Of a stretch of 64,000 bases of DNA, positions 33,411-46,400 are shown piece by piece. The position numbers and the translations under genes are program-made. Numbering within the stretch: position 1 is the stretch's first letter; each line of letters opens with the position of its first letter. Source of the stretch: Siphonodentalium dalli (taxonomy: Eukaryota; Mollusca; Scaphopoda; Gadilida; Siphonodentaliidae); the NCBI GenBank assembly GCA_032622095.1, contig CP136068.1, positions 47,176,443 to 47,240,442 on the forward strand, read 5' to 3'. The notes under the pieces are model-generated. The model saw only the letters and a list, made by a program, of their open reading frames with translations. It made no database searches and was not told where the DNA came from.

Positions 33411-35820
33411 GATTACAACAAAAGGGACAGATTTGAGACCAATGTGTTATTAATTGTGTTATGAATTCTGACGACTAGAATGCGCATGGCACAAACGAGT
33501 CCCAGTAAAGCCCGACCCTACAAACATATATACGTCGACACCATTGATTACTATCAGCTAAGACACACCAGCTTAGCATATATATTCTGCAGACGGGGAA
33601 AAAACTTCTATACAGAAGTGTTATCTTTGCTACGTGAAGAGTTTGATATCGCTCGGCTGTTTCCACTCTTCATCGCTGAAGATTTGCCAGAGGCAACACG
33701 CATATTGCAACATCCACTATTAAGTTTATTACCTCTCGGATACATGTGAATTGTGCAGCCTGTTTCCACTTATCCCTTTCGTCAGTAATATTCTAACCTT
33801 TATGTAAGATTATGTCAAGCAAAACATACCACTGGAACACATTTGCGGGTTTAATAACACTATAATTATATACTCGTATGTCTTATATACTCGTTCGCTC
33901 ACTCGCGTTCTCTAGTGCGATATCACTTTGTCTCTCCGTTTCGTTCTGCGATATTTTCCTCTTTTCATTCTTTCCCCCAATCTACATGTATAAATGTGTT
34001 TGGCTCAATTATATCTCAGAATATAAACCGCACTATGCGACTTGTCCTGCCTCGGTTCCGTTATGGCATACTATAGCTCACATATTGAGGTAAATATCTG
34101 CATGTATTTCAGTGTGATAATAGAGTACAAGTGCGCAAAACGCTTGGTCAACATCAGTAAGTGAAGACTTTTGTTGGAAATGAAATTTCAATATTATATG
34201 AAATTATATAAATTGTATCCGTCACTTGATACTGCAACACGCAACATATTAATATCAGGCACTGCACATGAAATACCCCTCAGTAATGGAGGGAATTCTC
34301 ATTCGTGTATCTTTGAATTGTTCTCGTATTGGTCGTCAGTCGGTGGTTTCTACCTGCAGTGATGTGGTCTCGCGGAGAAATTAACCCTCGATGTACCCTT
34401 TCTCTGTCAACGTCGTAGTGTGGCCTTGTGGCCGAAAACGAAGCAATGAACCACCAACCTCAATCGAGTGTATATATTTCAACTGAAAGAGCATTTAAGA
34501 ATACGTAAATAAATATAAGCTTAATTGTGACAAGTGATGCCTTTGCCATCTTAAGCAGACAAAGGCGGCATTGAGAGCAACAGAGTCTACAAATAAACCT
34601 ACATGCAGTAACGCGGTAACAACATTGATAGTGACTCGCGATCAAAGTCACGTGTTGTAAGTACTCAGATTCCATCAGCAGCAGTATAGTATCGCCCCAA
34701 CCACCATCGCGCTCTTCCCAAATTTGTCAATCCGAAGACTAATTAACTCTGGGCCGCTCAGCGCCAACCTGAAACGAATTGCCGCAGTGATGGCAGAGCC
34801 AAACTTCTGCGGATAAAAATAGCGCGGGGTAGGCCGTCTTGTGTTGTGAAGCGCATTAATTCTGTTGGCGTATATTAATCATATACATTCTCGCGATAAT
34901 CACCGAGTACATGTGTTATCATTCATGCTGGTGTAGCTCGTCATCGCATTATCAGCATTCTTATCTTGTTATTTCTGTTAGTTTACTTCTAAGAGAGACA
35001 ATTAGTTGTGAAGGTACTAAGACTCGCTGATCATTTGGAATGCTGTTTAGGAATAGTCTTGTTATTGTCATAGCAACGCAGGGCACGGTATATATTATGT
35101 AGTATTTTGGTGGTATGTCATCCACTCGTTGATGGTTCAGTTGAGTGCTTCTTCGATGTGTCCTTGTTATCGAAACACGACATGTGATCCAGAAACAGGG
35201 TATTGCCATTGTGGCTTGTCAGGGTGATTACTAAATTTCCTCAATGTTGGGTTGTTATAGCAACAGTATGTATAGGCATGGACATCAATTAGAATCCCGG
35301 GGAGCACACTGTGACTTGTTCATAAACCAGTTGTAAATGGCTCTCGCCATATAATACTGGCTACTCCACCAGTGAGGTAGTGACAAACAAGTACATGAGC
35401 GCCCCAACCACGATGCATGCGTGTATTGGTTGTCATTGACAACATGCACAGGAAACATAATTTACCATCCCAGATAAACGAAGTTCAAATAAGAGTGAGA
35501 AGAGTGTATTATCATATTTTTCCAATGCATGTGCATATGCGCTATATGTATGGCATCATACGACACAGGGCTAAATTTCAACCACGATAAAGAGGAAAGC
35601 CGACCCATTCATTTGCGGTTACTCCACGAGTCGTATGAATTTCGCAAACGTATACATTTTTTGCAAGGTTGTATTACTGATAACTATATCCTCGATTTGC
35701 CTTGTTCGATAGATACTGATTGTGTATCTTATATACGGTGTTATTTTGTTCGGAGTCTCTTGTTGTCAACAAGTAATTGTTAACATGATGTAAACAACAC
35801 TCTGTTTTTATCTTCCACAG

Positions 35821-35908
35821 AACATAAACAGCCGACATGGGTGACGAAAAGAAAGTATCAGGTGCCTTCACCAGGCTACCACAGAAGGTCATGCAGGAGT
35901 TGAAAGAG
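35821..35908 (+). CDS. RLC coding exon 1 (CDS starts 35837)
   Basis: Preceded by acceptor TATCTTCCACAG. Sixteen non-coding bases lead to ATG at 35837, and 24 codons (MGDEKKVSGAF ... QELKE) end in phase 0 at GAG/GTAATT. The segment TRLPQKVMQELKE is the conserved N-lobe entry helix. An acceptor ahead of the ATG proves a non-coding exon upstream. Confidence 0.9.
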
Positions 35909-35935
35909 GTAATTGACTATTTAACCCTTTATTTA

Positions 35936-36070
35936 CAGTAATGCCCAAATTAATTGACCACTGTCGAGAGCTTTCCGATGAATGGCAACAAGCCATATTT
36001 CCGACTAAATCCTGAAAAATTACCCATAATTCTGCTGTGGTTAAGTAGTCAATTACTTTGGGCATTACTG
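35936..36070. mobile_element. TA-flanked MITE in intron A, internally deleted
   Basis: Starts CAGTAATGCCCAAATTAATT 27 bp after the exon 1 donor and ends GGGCATTACTG before TA. Compared with the full copy at 37722 it has lost most of its left arm and retains the middle (GAGAGCTTTCCGATGAATGG) and right arm. Confidence 0.75.
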
Positions 36071-36099
36071 TACAGACTGCTCATTGGCGTGTAGTTCCC

Positions 36100-36300
36100 T
36101 CAGATTATACTTTCAACAAACGACCATTTATCATTTGAACATTTCCCACCAATGGTTATAAATCATTCTGCTCTTGTTTTATCATGTTTTCTGTCTTTCA
36201 TCTGCTTTCATTAAACCAACACTTCTCCAAATGAATAATATACCGTTCCAATGTATAATTTTATAACTGAGTGAGATAATCCACTCAGAATAAACAAGGG
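36100..36300 (+). repeat. Diverged dispersed repeat, copy 2
   Basis: Same order of shared blocks as 33210-33410; both lie in RLC introns in the same orientation. Confidence 0.5.
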
Positions 36301-37361
36301 TTAAATGCATTTGGCGGTTTGCATCACGCGGATTTGCAGCGAAATCTGTGTGTCGTCCCTATATCCATAGATATGCAGACCGGCTATACGTCAATGTAGT
36401 AAACAAGGAACAAGCAAACGATACCCACGTTAACGATAACAACCAAACTTAGTCGATATATAAAAAAACCGATGTCAATAGGGTTGGATCTGTGAAGCAT
36501 TCAATGAAGACCATCTTCGTATGAATACCTGTATTTAAGAAACCCGCGAGACCTAAATGCCACGCTCCCTTGGGCCGGTATACATAGAAGCACATAATGT
36601 TTGCTATACACTGTTCAATATTAATTGTATCCTCTGTCATAACTAGTAGTTCGCCTACAAATATGATGGGGTGGGCAGGAAGACAGCCATGCACTAATTA
36701 GGGTATGCCAACCACACCCATCTCAGAGTCAGCAGGGTGTAGATTGCGCTATATCTATATCCTGCTGAACCTCAACTGGGCATGTAGCTGATCATATAAT
36801 ACTAGATAATCCAATATTAGTTATAACCATGTTTGTATTTCCTGTATTATTTCAATATGTATGCACTTTGCTAATAAATCCTTTCTCTCTTCATCTATAT
36901 AAAATACTACCACCAATCCACCAACTCCGGTTCTAACCATACTATTTGATTTATGTCCATGCACCAATTATGTATGTGAAGAATGTAATTATCAAGATTA
37001 GTTTGACACAAACTGGAGTGGCTGACCCAACAGTGAATTTTATCCTCACTCTAGAATCTTTTCAGATAAAAAATGATAACGCAATACAAAATACTCTCAA
37101 TGTTAGGCTGATAAGTCTTGGAATTAAGAAAAATCAGCATTATGATCAGAATCAGATTTTGTGAAAATAAATATATATTTCAGTCGTAACTTTAATTGTC
37201 TGAAAGGAATATTTTTTGTCATAATTTGTTTCTGGAGTACTATAGCAGTACTGGTGGCCACACTACCTTGATATTGTGGTCTTGTTTGCTTTATTGGCGC
37301 GTAGATCATAATTAAATCTTTGAATATGATGACGGTTGATATTTGTTTTCTATTTATGTAG

Positions 37362-37437
37362 GCTTTCGCCATGATTGATGGCAACAGGGACGGCCTCATC
37401 GATCTGGACGATCTCAAGGAAATCTACTCACAGTTCG
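37362..37437 (+). CDS. RLC coding exon 2, EF-hand 1
   Basis: Residues 25-49 plus the first base of codon 50. It encodes AFAMIDGNRDGLIDLDDLKE and then IYSQF: the complete 12-residue loop with Asp, rather than Glu, at position 12, typical of RLCs. Acceptor TATGTAG, donor G/GTTAGT. Confidence 0.92.
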
Positions 37438-37721
37438 GTTAGTATATTAAGTTGACGAAATTCAAAGTAGCCCCCACCCTCGCGTTTATGTATGAGTCCA
37501 TAATATAGTGGCATATACTTATTAGATGCTATTTAGCCAAGTAAAAGTCTTACTACGGAAACATAGATCGAATAGGTCACGAATGAGCGTTCACTTACAA
37601 AGAAATATTTCTCAATTACCAACAATTTCGTCGCCATAAAATCAGTTTGTGTTTACTAACGAAATAATACATGTTCAAGAAAGTATACGACTTGTAGTCT
37701 GTCAGCTTAGTGAACAGCGTA

Positions 37722-37916
37722 CAGTAATGCCCAAAGTAATTGACCACTTAACCACAGCATAATTATGGGTAATTTTTCAGGATTTAGTCGGAAATATGGC
37801 TTGTTGCCACCGAGAGCTTTCCGATGAATGGCAATAAGCCATATTTCCGACTAAATCCTGATCAATTACCCATAATTATGCTGTGGTTAAGTGGTCAATT
37901 ACTTTGGGCATTACTG
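37722..37916. mobile_element. TA-flanked MITE, full copy
   Basis: 195 bp with TA at both edges. Long arms: CAGTAATGCCCAAAGTAATT ... AACCACAGCATAATTATGGG mirrored by CCCATAATTATGCTGTGGTT ... GGGCATTACTG. A short loop (about CACCGAGAGCTTTCCGATGA) separates them. Confidence 0.8.
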
Positions 37917-38133
37917 TATGTTCGTTGTTATATGCGGACTTTAATACTTTTCATTCACTATATTGAAATGGATATACACGAAGTTGCACGATGTAAACAT
38001 GTTTTGCTTCAAGTAACATAGTCATGATGGTAATTTTGTACATTGACTTTTATAACATACGGAAAGTTAAACTGATTCTGATTTCACATTCCACGGAGGC
38101 ACAACATGACACATAGCTATAGAGCCCATTTAA

Positions 38134-38604
38134 CCCTTTCAGTGCCAAGTCCGATTTTTGTATCAACCCATATACCCTGTGCCAATGCATTCTCTTATAT
38201 ATGCGAGTCGACCATAGGTCGCCTCGCATATATAATAGAATGCATTGGCCTAACATATTTTCATCATTTGTTATTATTTTTTACAATTTTAATATTTTTT
38301 TCTTATATTCTACTCTCTTTCAGTGCCAGACTTATTTTGTAGGTTTAGTGCCAGGGAATCTTACGTTTTTCATGGCATCAAAATTATTACTATGAATACT
38401 TGGTGATAGTTTTGAGTTATAACATGCCCCTAAGGTTTTAACCAGTTTGTTTTCAAATTCGCTATAGCATGCTTAAGCATACTCAAAAAGAATTCAACCA
38501 AAAAAAAAAACAATCGGAAAAAAAAACAAAACAAAAAATTTATAGGGCCGATTTTACAGACCGTAAATTAGGGCCGATGAGATCGGCCCCTGGCACTGAA
38601 AGGG
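38134..38604. mobile_element. piggyBac-type MITE, copy 1
   Basis: Flanked by TTAA on both sides (38130-38133 and 38605-38608), with ends CCCTTTCAGTGCC / GGCACTGAAAGGG. TTAA plus CCCTTT is the piggyBac signature. An internal palindrome at 38181-38250 (CCAATGCATTCTCTTATATA mirrored, centred near the GTCGACC / GGTCGCC text) is nearly perfect. A second copy is at 62123-62567. Confidence 0.85.
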
Positions 38605-38672
38605 TTAAACGAAACTGCGGTTCGCAAGGAATGGATGGACACACATTTAATCAATTTGTTTACACAATTCAG

Positions 38673-38774
38673 GAAGGACACCAAACGATAAAGACCTGAA
38701 TGAGATGTTGAAGGAGGCTCCCGGCCCACTCAACTTCACCATGTTCCTCACACTGTTCGGTGACAAAGTTGGGG
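38673..38774 (+). CDS. RLC coding exon 3
   Basis: Completes Gly50 and encodes residues 51-83, including EAPGPLNFTMFLTLFGDKV, the most conserved RLC segment. Donor GGGG/GTGAGT. It starts and ends in phase 1 (102 bp). Confidence 0.92.
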
Positions 38775-39228
38775 GTGAGTATCTCATACCGTTGGCTTCC
38801 GCCCAAGTTGGTTGGCCGCATTTCCGAGTTCATGGTTCAATGGCACTTGAGATATAGATAGACATTCAAGGGACCCAATGCAACTACGAAATGCATTAAG
38901 AAATATATATACTGTGTTCTTATATTAATTATACTGATACCTCTCCAATTGTTTTGGCCTGAATTGGATGACACATACAATAAATTCATGTAACCATATT
39001 TGGAAATATCTGGACAATTTATGAAATTCCCCATACAGTATCCGATAATGGTCTGCTGGAAGATATTACATTTACATGTGATATAATTTGATTCATATGG
39101 TTCAAATGTTTGGACTGTTTATGGTGTCCATAAAATTAGAACACCGGCTACAAAATGTTTACTCTGTAATGAACTTCTGACATACCTATCGGCCATCTCC
39201 CAGTTCAATATTGCGTTTATAGTAGAGA

Positions 39229-39480
39229 CATGTCCGTTATTTCGTTTTATGGCGCGAGCCACAATGAAAACACATGTTAAAGAGCGTACACCTGAAAAGT
39301 CGTGTATTGGCTTATTTTTGTCATTGTGCACACATAATCTGCTTCGAATCGCCTTATTACATGTCGATAATGTAATTAAAACGCTCCCAATGTCAGCATA
39401 TTATCCACTCAAAATGAGGCGATTATCAGCAGATTATCTACCTAAAACAAGTTATATTATAAGCAGATAATGTGCGTTTT
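39229..39480 (+). repeat. Dispersed repeat, copy opposite to 31580-31830
   Basis: Same family in reverse orientation in another intron of the same gene. It starts CGTTATTTCGTTTTATGGCG and ends GCAGATAATGTGCG. Confidence 0.7.
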
Positions 39481-39655
39481 TTTTAAAGAGAACAGGCTGG
39501 CTCGTTACGCAACCATTGAATACAAACCGCTCAGCAAATGGTGCTTCATTGTTGAGGATACTGCCATAGACGACGAATGTGTATCTTATTCGCTTAGTGA
39601 GACGAAATGGTCATAGAACATTTTTATTTGTATTGCCTATAGTGGGTCGTCGTCA

Positions 39656-40166
39656 ATGTATGAGGGTATCACCCCCCCCCCCCTTTCGGTACGCGGGATT
39701 CATGGTATTTTGAAGCCGTACGCGGGATTCATACCCCCGAATTAACTGGTATTCGGGTTCAAGCAAAACATCTTGGACGCAGGTTTTGATGCCGCAAAAT
39801 AATATTTTGTGCTAGTTATCTGTATGAATGAGTAGAATAGCTTCTTAGGCATATTCGACCACCATGCCATCATAAAGTATCATTAATCGTGTCATAACGG
39901 CATCATAACGCCTATAACGCGACCGGCGTCACTTCGGTCGTTAACCGGAAAGCGTCCGGAAACTATATGTGTCTATGTAACTTATGCTTGTATCTGTCTG
40001 ATATTAAAACAGTCAACTTGTATGTCATTTATCGCATATTATTTCTTAACATGTATTCAGGATTCACCTCCCAGAATTAACTGGTATTCATGATTCACCC
40101 CCCCCCCCCCCCCAAATTAACTGGTATTCATGATTCAGGGGGGGGTGACACCCTCATGCATTACAT
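39656..40166. repeat. Poly-C/poly-G foldback element
   Basis: ATGTATGAGGGTATCACCCC at the left mirrors GGGGTGACACCCTCATGCAT at the right. Internal ATTAACTGGTATTCATGATT phrases recur three times, with poly-C runs. Confidence 0.65.
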
Positions 40167-40365
40167 ACCGGTACATAAATGCGTCTGTTTTATAAAGTAC
40201 AAGTAATTCGGTTGATGAGCGGATAATTCCATCATCGATAGTTTGTCGAAATCAATACACGAATAAACCCATTTTCCGACTTGCTGGTGTTCTTCATGTA
40301 TTTATGAAATAGTTCTAATGCACATGTGTGTTCAGCATTTAAAACGTCCCTTTTCTCACTTGCAG

Positions 40366-40444
40366 GGACTGACTCTGAGAGCACATTGTATGACGCTTTC
40401 AAGATGTTCGACGAGGAAGGAAAAGGCAAAATCCCAGAGGCATA
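40366..40444 (+). CDS. RLC coding exon 4
   Basis: Completes Gly84 and encodes residues 85-109 (TDSES ... FKMFDEEGKGKIPEA) plus two bases of Tyr110. This EF-like loop lacks acidic ligands at positions 5 and 12 and should not bind calcium. Donor GTAAGT. It is separated from the next exon by the 10.3-kb satellite intron. Confidence 0.92.
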
Positions 40445-43400
40445 GTAAGTATATATTTGTGAATGGTTGGCACATTGTGACATTTTGTGTGGATTCGATG
40501 TCGATGTGAAATAATATTGAACACACCAATAGGTATTATTTAAAATAAAAAATTTCGATATATACGTGGAGTACTTTGATACGGACTGTAGACTCATCCA
40601 ATACATCGAATATAAAAAAAATCGGATCCCGCCTTGAAACAGGAAGCAAATTTAGTGTCCATTGTTAGCCTATTCCTTACGATATTATTTTAGAGCGTTT
40701 GCCACAACGCAGTGCAAAACATTTAAAAACAGTTGCAAAATATCTATGACTTTGGTAAGTTCGTTTCGACTTATATTTTTCCTGATACCAAATTACGTAG
40801 TTATGTCTTGGTTCAACTGAGCCATGTCCGTTTTACTGAATCAGTGATCGCTAATACAATACACTAGTGTCGACGTAACAGTAACATATCGCCAATGTTT
40901 TACTGAATCAGTGATCGCTAATAAAATACACTAGTGTCGACGTAACAGTAACATATCGCCAATGTTTTACTGAATCAGTGATCGCTAATAAAATACACTA
41001 GTGTCGACGTAACAGTAACATATCGCCAATGTTTTACTGAATCAGTGATCGCTAATACAATACACTAGTGTCGACGTAACAGTAACATATCGCCAATGTT
41101 TTACTAAATCAGTGATCGCTAATAAAATACACTAGTGTCGACGTAACAGTAACATATCGCCAATGTTTTACTGAATCAGTGATCGCTAATAAAATACACT
41201 AGTGTCGACGTAACAGTAACATATCGCCAATGTTTTACTGAATCAGTGATCGCTAATAAAATACACTAGTGTCGACGTAACAGTAACATATCGCCAATGT
41301 TTTACTGAATCAGTGATCGCTAATACAATACACTAGTGTCGACGTAACAGTAACATATCGCCAATGTTTTACTAAATCAGTGATCGCTAATAAAATACAC
41401 TAGTGTCGACGTAACAGTAACATATCGCCAATGTTTTACTGAATCAGTGATCGCTAATAAAATACACTAGTGTCGACGTAACAGTAACATATCGCCAATG
41501 TTTTACTGAATCAGTGATCGCTAATAAAATACACTAGTGTCGACGTAACAGTAACATATCGCCAATGTTTTACTGAATCAGTGATCGCTAATACAATACA
41601 CTAGTGTCGACGTAACAGTAACATATCGCCAATGTTTTACTGAATCAGTGATCGCTAATACAATACACTAGTGTCGACGTAACAGTAACATATCGCCAAT
41701 GTTTTATATAACATACACTAGTGTCGACATAACAGTAACATATCGCCAATGTTTTATATAACATACACTAGTGTCGACATAACAGTAACATATCGCCAAT
41801 GTTTTATATAACATACACTAGTGTCGACATAACAGTAACATATCGCCAATGTTTTATATAACATACACTAGTGTCGACATAACAGTAACATATCGCCAAT
41901 GTTTTATATAACATACACTAGTGTCGACATAACAGTAACATATCGCCAATGTTTTATATAACATACACTAGTGTCGACATAACAGTAACATATCGCCAAT
42001 GTTTTATATAACATACACTAGTGTCGACATAACAGTAACATATCGCCAATGTTTTATATAACATACACTAGTGTCGACATAACAGTAACATATCGCCAAT
42101 GTTTTATATAACATACACTAGTGTCGACATAACAGTAACATATCGCCAATGTTTTATATAACATACACTAGTGTCGACATAACAGTAACATATCGCCAAT
42201 GTTTTATATAACATACACTAGTGTCGACATAACAGTAACATATCGCCAATGTTTTACTGAATCAGTGATCGCTAATAAAATACACTAGTGTCGACGTAAC
42301 AGTAACATATCGCCAATGTTTTACTGAATCAGTGATCGCTAATACAATACACTAGTGTCGACGTAACAGTAACATATCGCCAATGTTTTACTAAATCAGT
42401 GATCGCTAATAAAATACACTAGTGTCGACGTAACAGTAACATATCGCCAATGTTTTACTGAATCAGTGATCGCTAATAAAATACACTAGTGTCGACGTAA
42501 CAGTAACATATCGCCAATGTTTTACTGAATCAGTGATCGCTAATACAATACACTAGTGTCGACGTAACAGTAACATATCGCCAATGTTTTACTGAATCAG
42601 TGATCGCTAATACAATACACTAGTGTCGACGTAACAGTAACATATCGCCAATGTTTTATATAACATACACTAGTGTCGACATAACAGTAACATATCGCCA
42701 ATGTTTTACTGAATCAGTGATCGCTAATAAAATACACTAGTGTCGACGTAACAGTAACATATCGCCAATGTTTTACTGAATCAGTGATCGCTAATAAAAT
42801 ACACTAGTGTCGACGTAACAGTAACATATCGCCAATGTTTTACTGAATCAGTGATCGCTAATACAATACACTAGTGTCGACGTAACAGTAACATATCGCC
42901 AATGTTTTACTGAATCAGTGATCGCTAATACAATACACTAGTGTCGACGTAACAGTAACATATCGCCAATGTTTTATATAACATACACTAGTGTCGACAT
43001 AACAGTAACATATCGCCAATGTTTTACTGAATCAGTGATCGCTAATACAATACACTAGTGTCGACATAACAGTAACATATCGCCAATGTTTTACTGAATC
43101 AGTGATCGCTAATACAATACACTAGTGTCGACGTAACAGTAACATATCGCCAATGTTTTACATAACATACACTAGTGTCGACATAACAGTAACATATCGC
43201 CAATGTTTTACTGAATCAGTGATCGCTAATAAAATACACTAGTGTCGACGTAACAGTAACATATCGCCAATGTTTTATATAACATACACTAGTGTCGACG
43301 TAACAGTAACATATCGCCAATGTTTTACTGAATCAGTGATCGCTAATAAAATACACTAGTGTCGACGTAACAGTAACATATCGCCAATGTTTTACTGAAT

Positions 43401-46400
43401 CAGTGATCGCTAATACAATACACTAGTGTCGACGTAACAGTAACATATCGCCAATGTTTTACTGAATCAGTGATCGCTAATACAATACACTAGTGTCGAC
43501 GTAACAGTAACATATCGCCAATGTTTTACTGAATCAGTGATCGCTAATACAATACACTAGTGTCGACGTAACAGTAACATATCGCCAATGTTTTATATAA
43601 CATACACTAGTGTCGACATAACAGTAACATATCGCCAATGTTTTACTGAATCAGTGATCGCTAATAAAATACACTAGTGTCGACGTAACAGTAACATATC
43701 GCCAATGTTTTATATAACATACACTAGTGTCGACATAACAGTAACATATCGCCAATGTTTTACTGAATCAGTGATCGCTAATAAAATACACTAGTGTCGA
43801 CGTAACAGTAACATATCGCCAATGTTTTATATAACATACACTAGTGTCGACGTAACAGTAACATATCGCCAATGTTTTACTGAATCAGTGATCGCTAATA
43901 AAATACACTAGTGTCGACGTAACAGTAACATATCGCCAATGTTTTACTGAATCAGTGATCGCTAATACAATACACTAGTGTCGACGTAACAGTAACATAT
44001 CGCCAATGTTTTACTGAATCAGTGATCGCTAATACAATACACTAGTGTCGACGTAACAGTAACATATCGCCAATGTTTTATATAACATACACTAGTGTCG
44101 ACATAACAGTAACATATCGCCAATGTTTTACTGAATCAGTGATCGCTAATACAATACACTAGTGTCGACATAACAGTAACATATCGCCAATGTTTTACTG
44201 AATCAGTGATCGCTAATACAATACACTAGTGTCGACGTAACAGTAACATATCGCCAATGTTTTATATAACATACACTAGTGTCGACATAACAGTAACATA
44301 TCGCCAATATTTTACTGAATCAGTGATCGCTAATAAAATACACTAGTGTCGACGTAACAGTAACATATCGCCAATGTTTTACTGAATCAGTGATCGCTAA
44401 TACAATACACTAGTGTCGACGTAACAGTAACATATCGCCAATGTTTTACTAAATCAGTGATCGCTAATAAAATACACTAGTGTCGACGTAACAGTAACAT
44501 ATCGCCAATGTTTTACTGAATCAGTGATCGCTAATACAATACACTAGTGTCGACATAACAGTAACATATCGCCAATGTTTTACTGAATCAGTGATCGCTA
44601 ATAAAATACACTAGTGTCGACGTAACAGTAACATATCGCCAATGTTTTACTGAATCAGTGATCGCTAATAAAATACACTAGTGTCGACGTAACAGTAACA
44701 TATCGCCAATGTTTTACTGAATCAGTGATCGCTAATAAAATACACTAGTGTCGACGTAACAGTAACATATCGCCAATGTTTTATATAACATACACTAGTG
44801 TCGACATAACAGTAACATATCGCCAATGTTTTATATAACAGTGTCGACGTAACAGTAACATATCGCCAATGTTTTACTGAATCAGTGATCGCTAATACAA
44901 TACACTAGTGTCGACGTAACAGTAACATATCGCCAATGTTTTATATAACATACACTAGTGTCGACATAACAGTAACATATCGCCAATGTTTTAATGAATC
45001 AGTGATCGCTAATAAAATACACTAGTGTCGACGTAACAGTAACATATCGCCAATGTTTTACTGAATCAGTGATCGCTAATACAATACACTAGTGTCGACG
45101 TAACAGTAACATATCGCCAATGTTTTATATAACATACACTAGTGTCGACATAACAGTAACATATCGCCAATGTTTTACTGAATCAGTGATCGCTAATAAA
45201 ATACACTAGTGTCGACGTAACAGTAACATATCGCCAATGTTTTACTGAATCAGTGATCGCTAATACAATACACTAGTGTCGACTTAACAGTAACATATCG
45301 CCAATGTTTTACTGAATCAGTGATCGCTAATACAATACACTAGTGTCGACGTAACAGTAACATATCGCCAATGTTTTACTGAATCAGTGATCGCTAATAC
45401 AATACACTAGTGTCGACGTAACAGTAACATATCGCCAATGTTTTACTGAATCAGTGATCGCTAATACAATACACTAGTGTCGACGTAACAGTAACATATC
45501 GCCAATGTTTTACTGAATCAGTGATCGCTAATAAAATACACTAGTGTCGACGTAACAGTAACATATCGCCAATGTTTTACTGAATCAGTGATCGCTAATA
45601 CAATACACTAGTGTCGACGTAACAGTAACATATCGCCAATGTTTTACTGAATCAGTGATCGCTAATACAATACACTAGTGTCGACGTAACAGTAACATAT
45701 CGCCAATGTTTTATATAACATACACTAGTGTCGACATAACAGTAACATATCGCCAATGTTTTACTGAATCAGTGATCGCTAATAAAATACACTAGTGTCG
45801 ACGTAACAGTAACATATCGCCAATGTTTTACTGAATCAGTGATCGCTAATACAATACACTAGTGTCGACGTAACAGTAACATATCGCCAATGTTTTATAT
45901 AACATACACTAGTGTCGACATAACAGTAACATATCGCCAATGTTTTACTGAATCAGTGATCGCTAATACAATACACTAGTGTCGACGTAACAGTAACATA
46001 TCGCCAATGTTTTACTGAATCAGTGATCGCTAATACAATACACTAGTGTCGACGTAACAGTAACATATCGCCAATGTTTTATATAACATACACTAGTGTC
46101 GACATAACAGTAACATATCGCCAATGTTTTACTGAATCAGTGATCGCTAATAAAATACACTAGTGTCGACGTAACAGTAACATATCGCCAATGTTTTACT
46201 GAATCAGTGATCGCTAATACAATACACTAGTGTCGACGTAACAGTAACATATCGCCAATGTTTTACTAAATCAGTGATCGCTAATAAAATACACTAGTGT
46301 CGACGTAACAGTAACATATCGCCAATGTTTTATATAACATACACTAGTGTCGACATAACAGTAACATATCGCCAATGTTTTACTGAATCAGTGATCGCTA

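Larger units (their letters stand above)
25687..35820 (+). other. Long 5' intron of the RLC gene
   Basis: About 10 kb from the proximal first exon (11 kb from the distal one) to the acceptor TTTTTATCTTCCACAG at 35805-35820. I see no coding sequence in it. Contents: degenerate tandem units (29730-30160), a half MITE (30998-31073), one copy of an inverted dispersed repeat (31580-31830), a 28-bp minisatellite (32837-33118) and one copy of a diverged direct repeat (33210-33410). The rest is plain AT-rich DNA. Confidence 0.5.
35909..37361 (+). other. RLC intron A
   Basis: Donor GTAATT, acceptor TATTTATGTAG. It contains a MITE (35936-36070) and the second copy of a diverged direct repeat (36100-36300). 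The ORF at 36449-36694 (minus) has no support. Confidence 0.8.
37438..38672 (+). other. RLC intron B
   Basis: Holds a full TA-flanked MITE (37722-37916) and a piggyBac-type MITE (38134-38604) ending 68 bp before the acceptor TTTACACAATTCAG, so the branch point must lie in that short remainder or inside the MITE. Confidence 0.85.
38775..40365 (+). other. RLC intron C
   Basis: Acceptor TTTTCTCACTTGCAG. It contains an inverted dispersed repeat (39229-39480) and a poly-C foldback (39656-40166). No coding sequence is seen otherwise. Confidence 0.85.

Noticed and set aside
33480-33749. 89-codon ORF with a fairly protein-like stretch (LLREEFDIARLFPLF)
   Set aside because: Possible relic, but no family recognised and no neighbouring exon or splice signals supported it.
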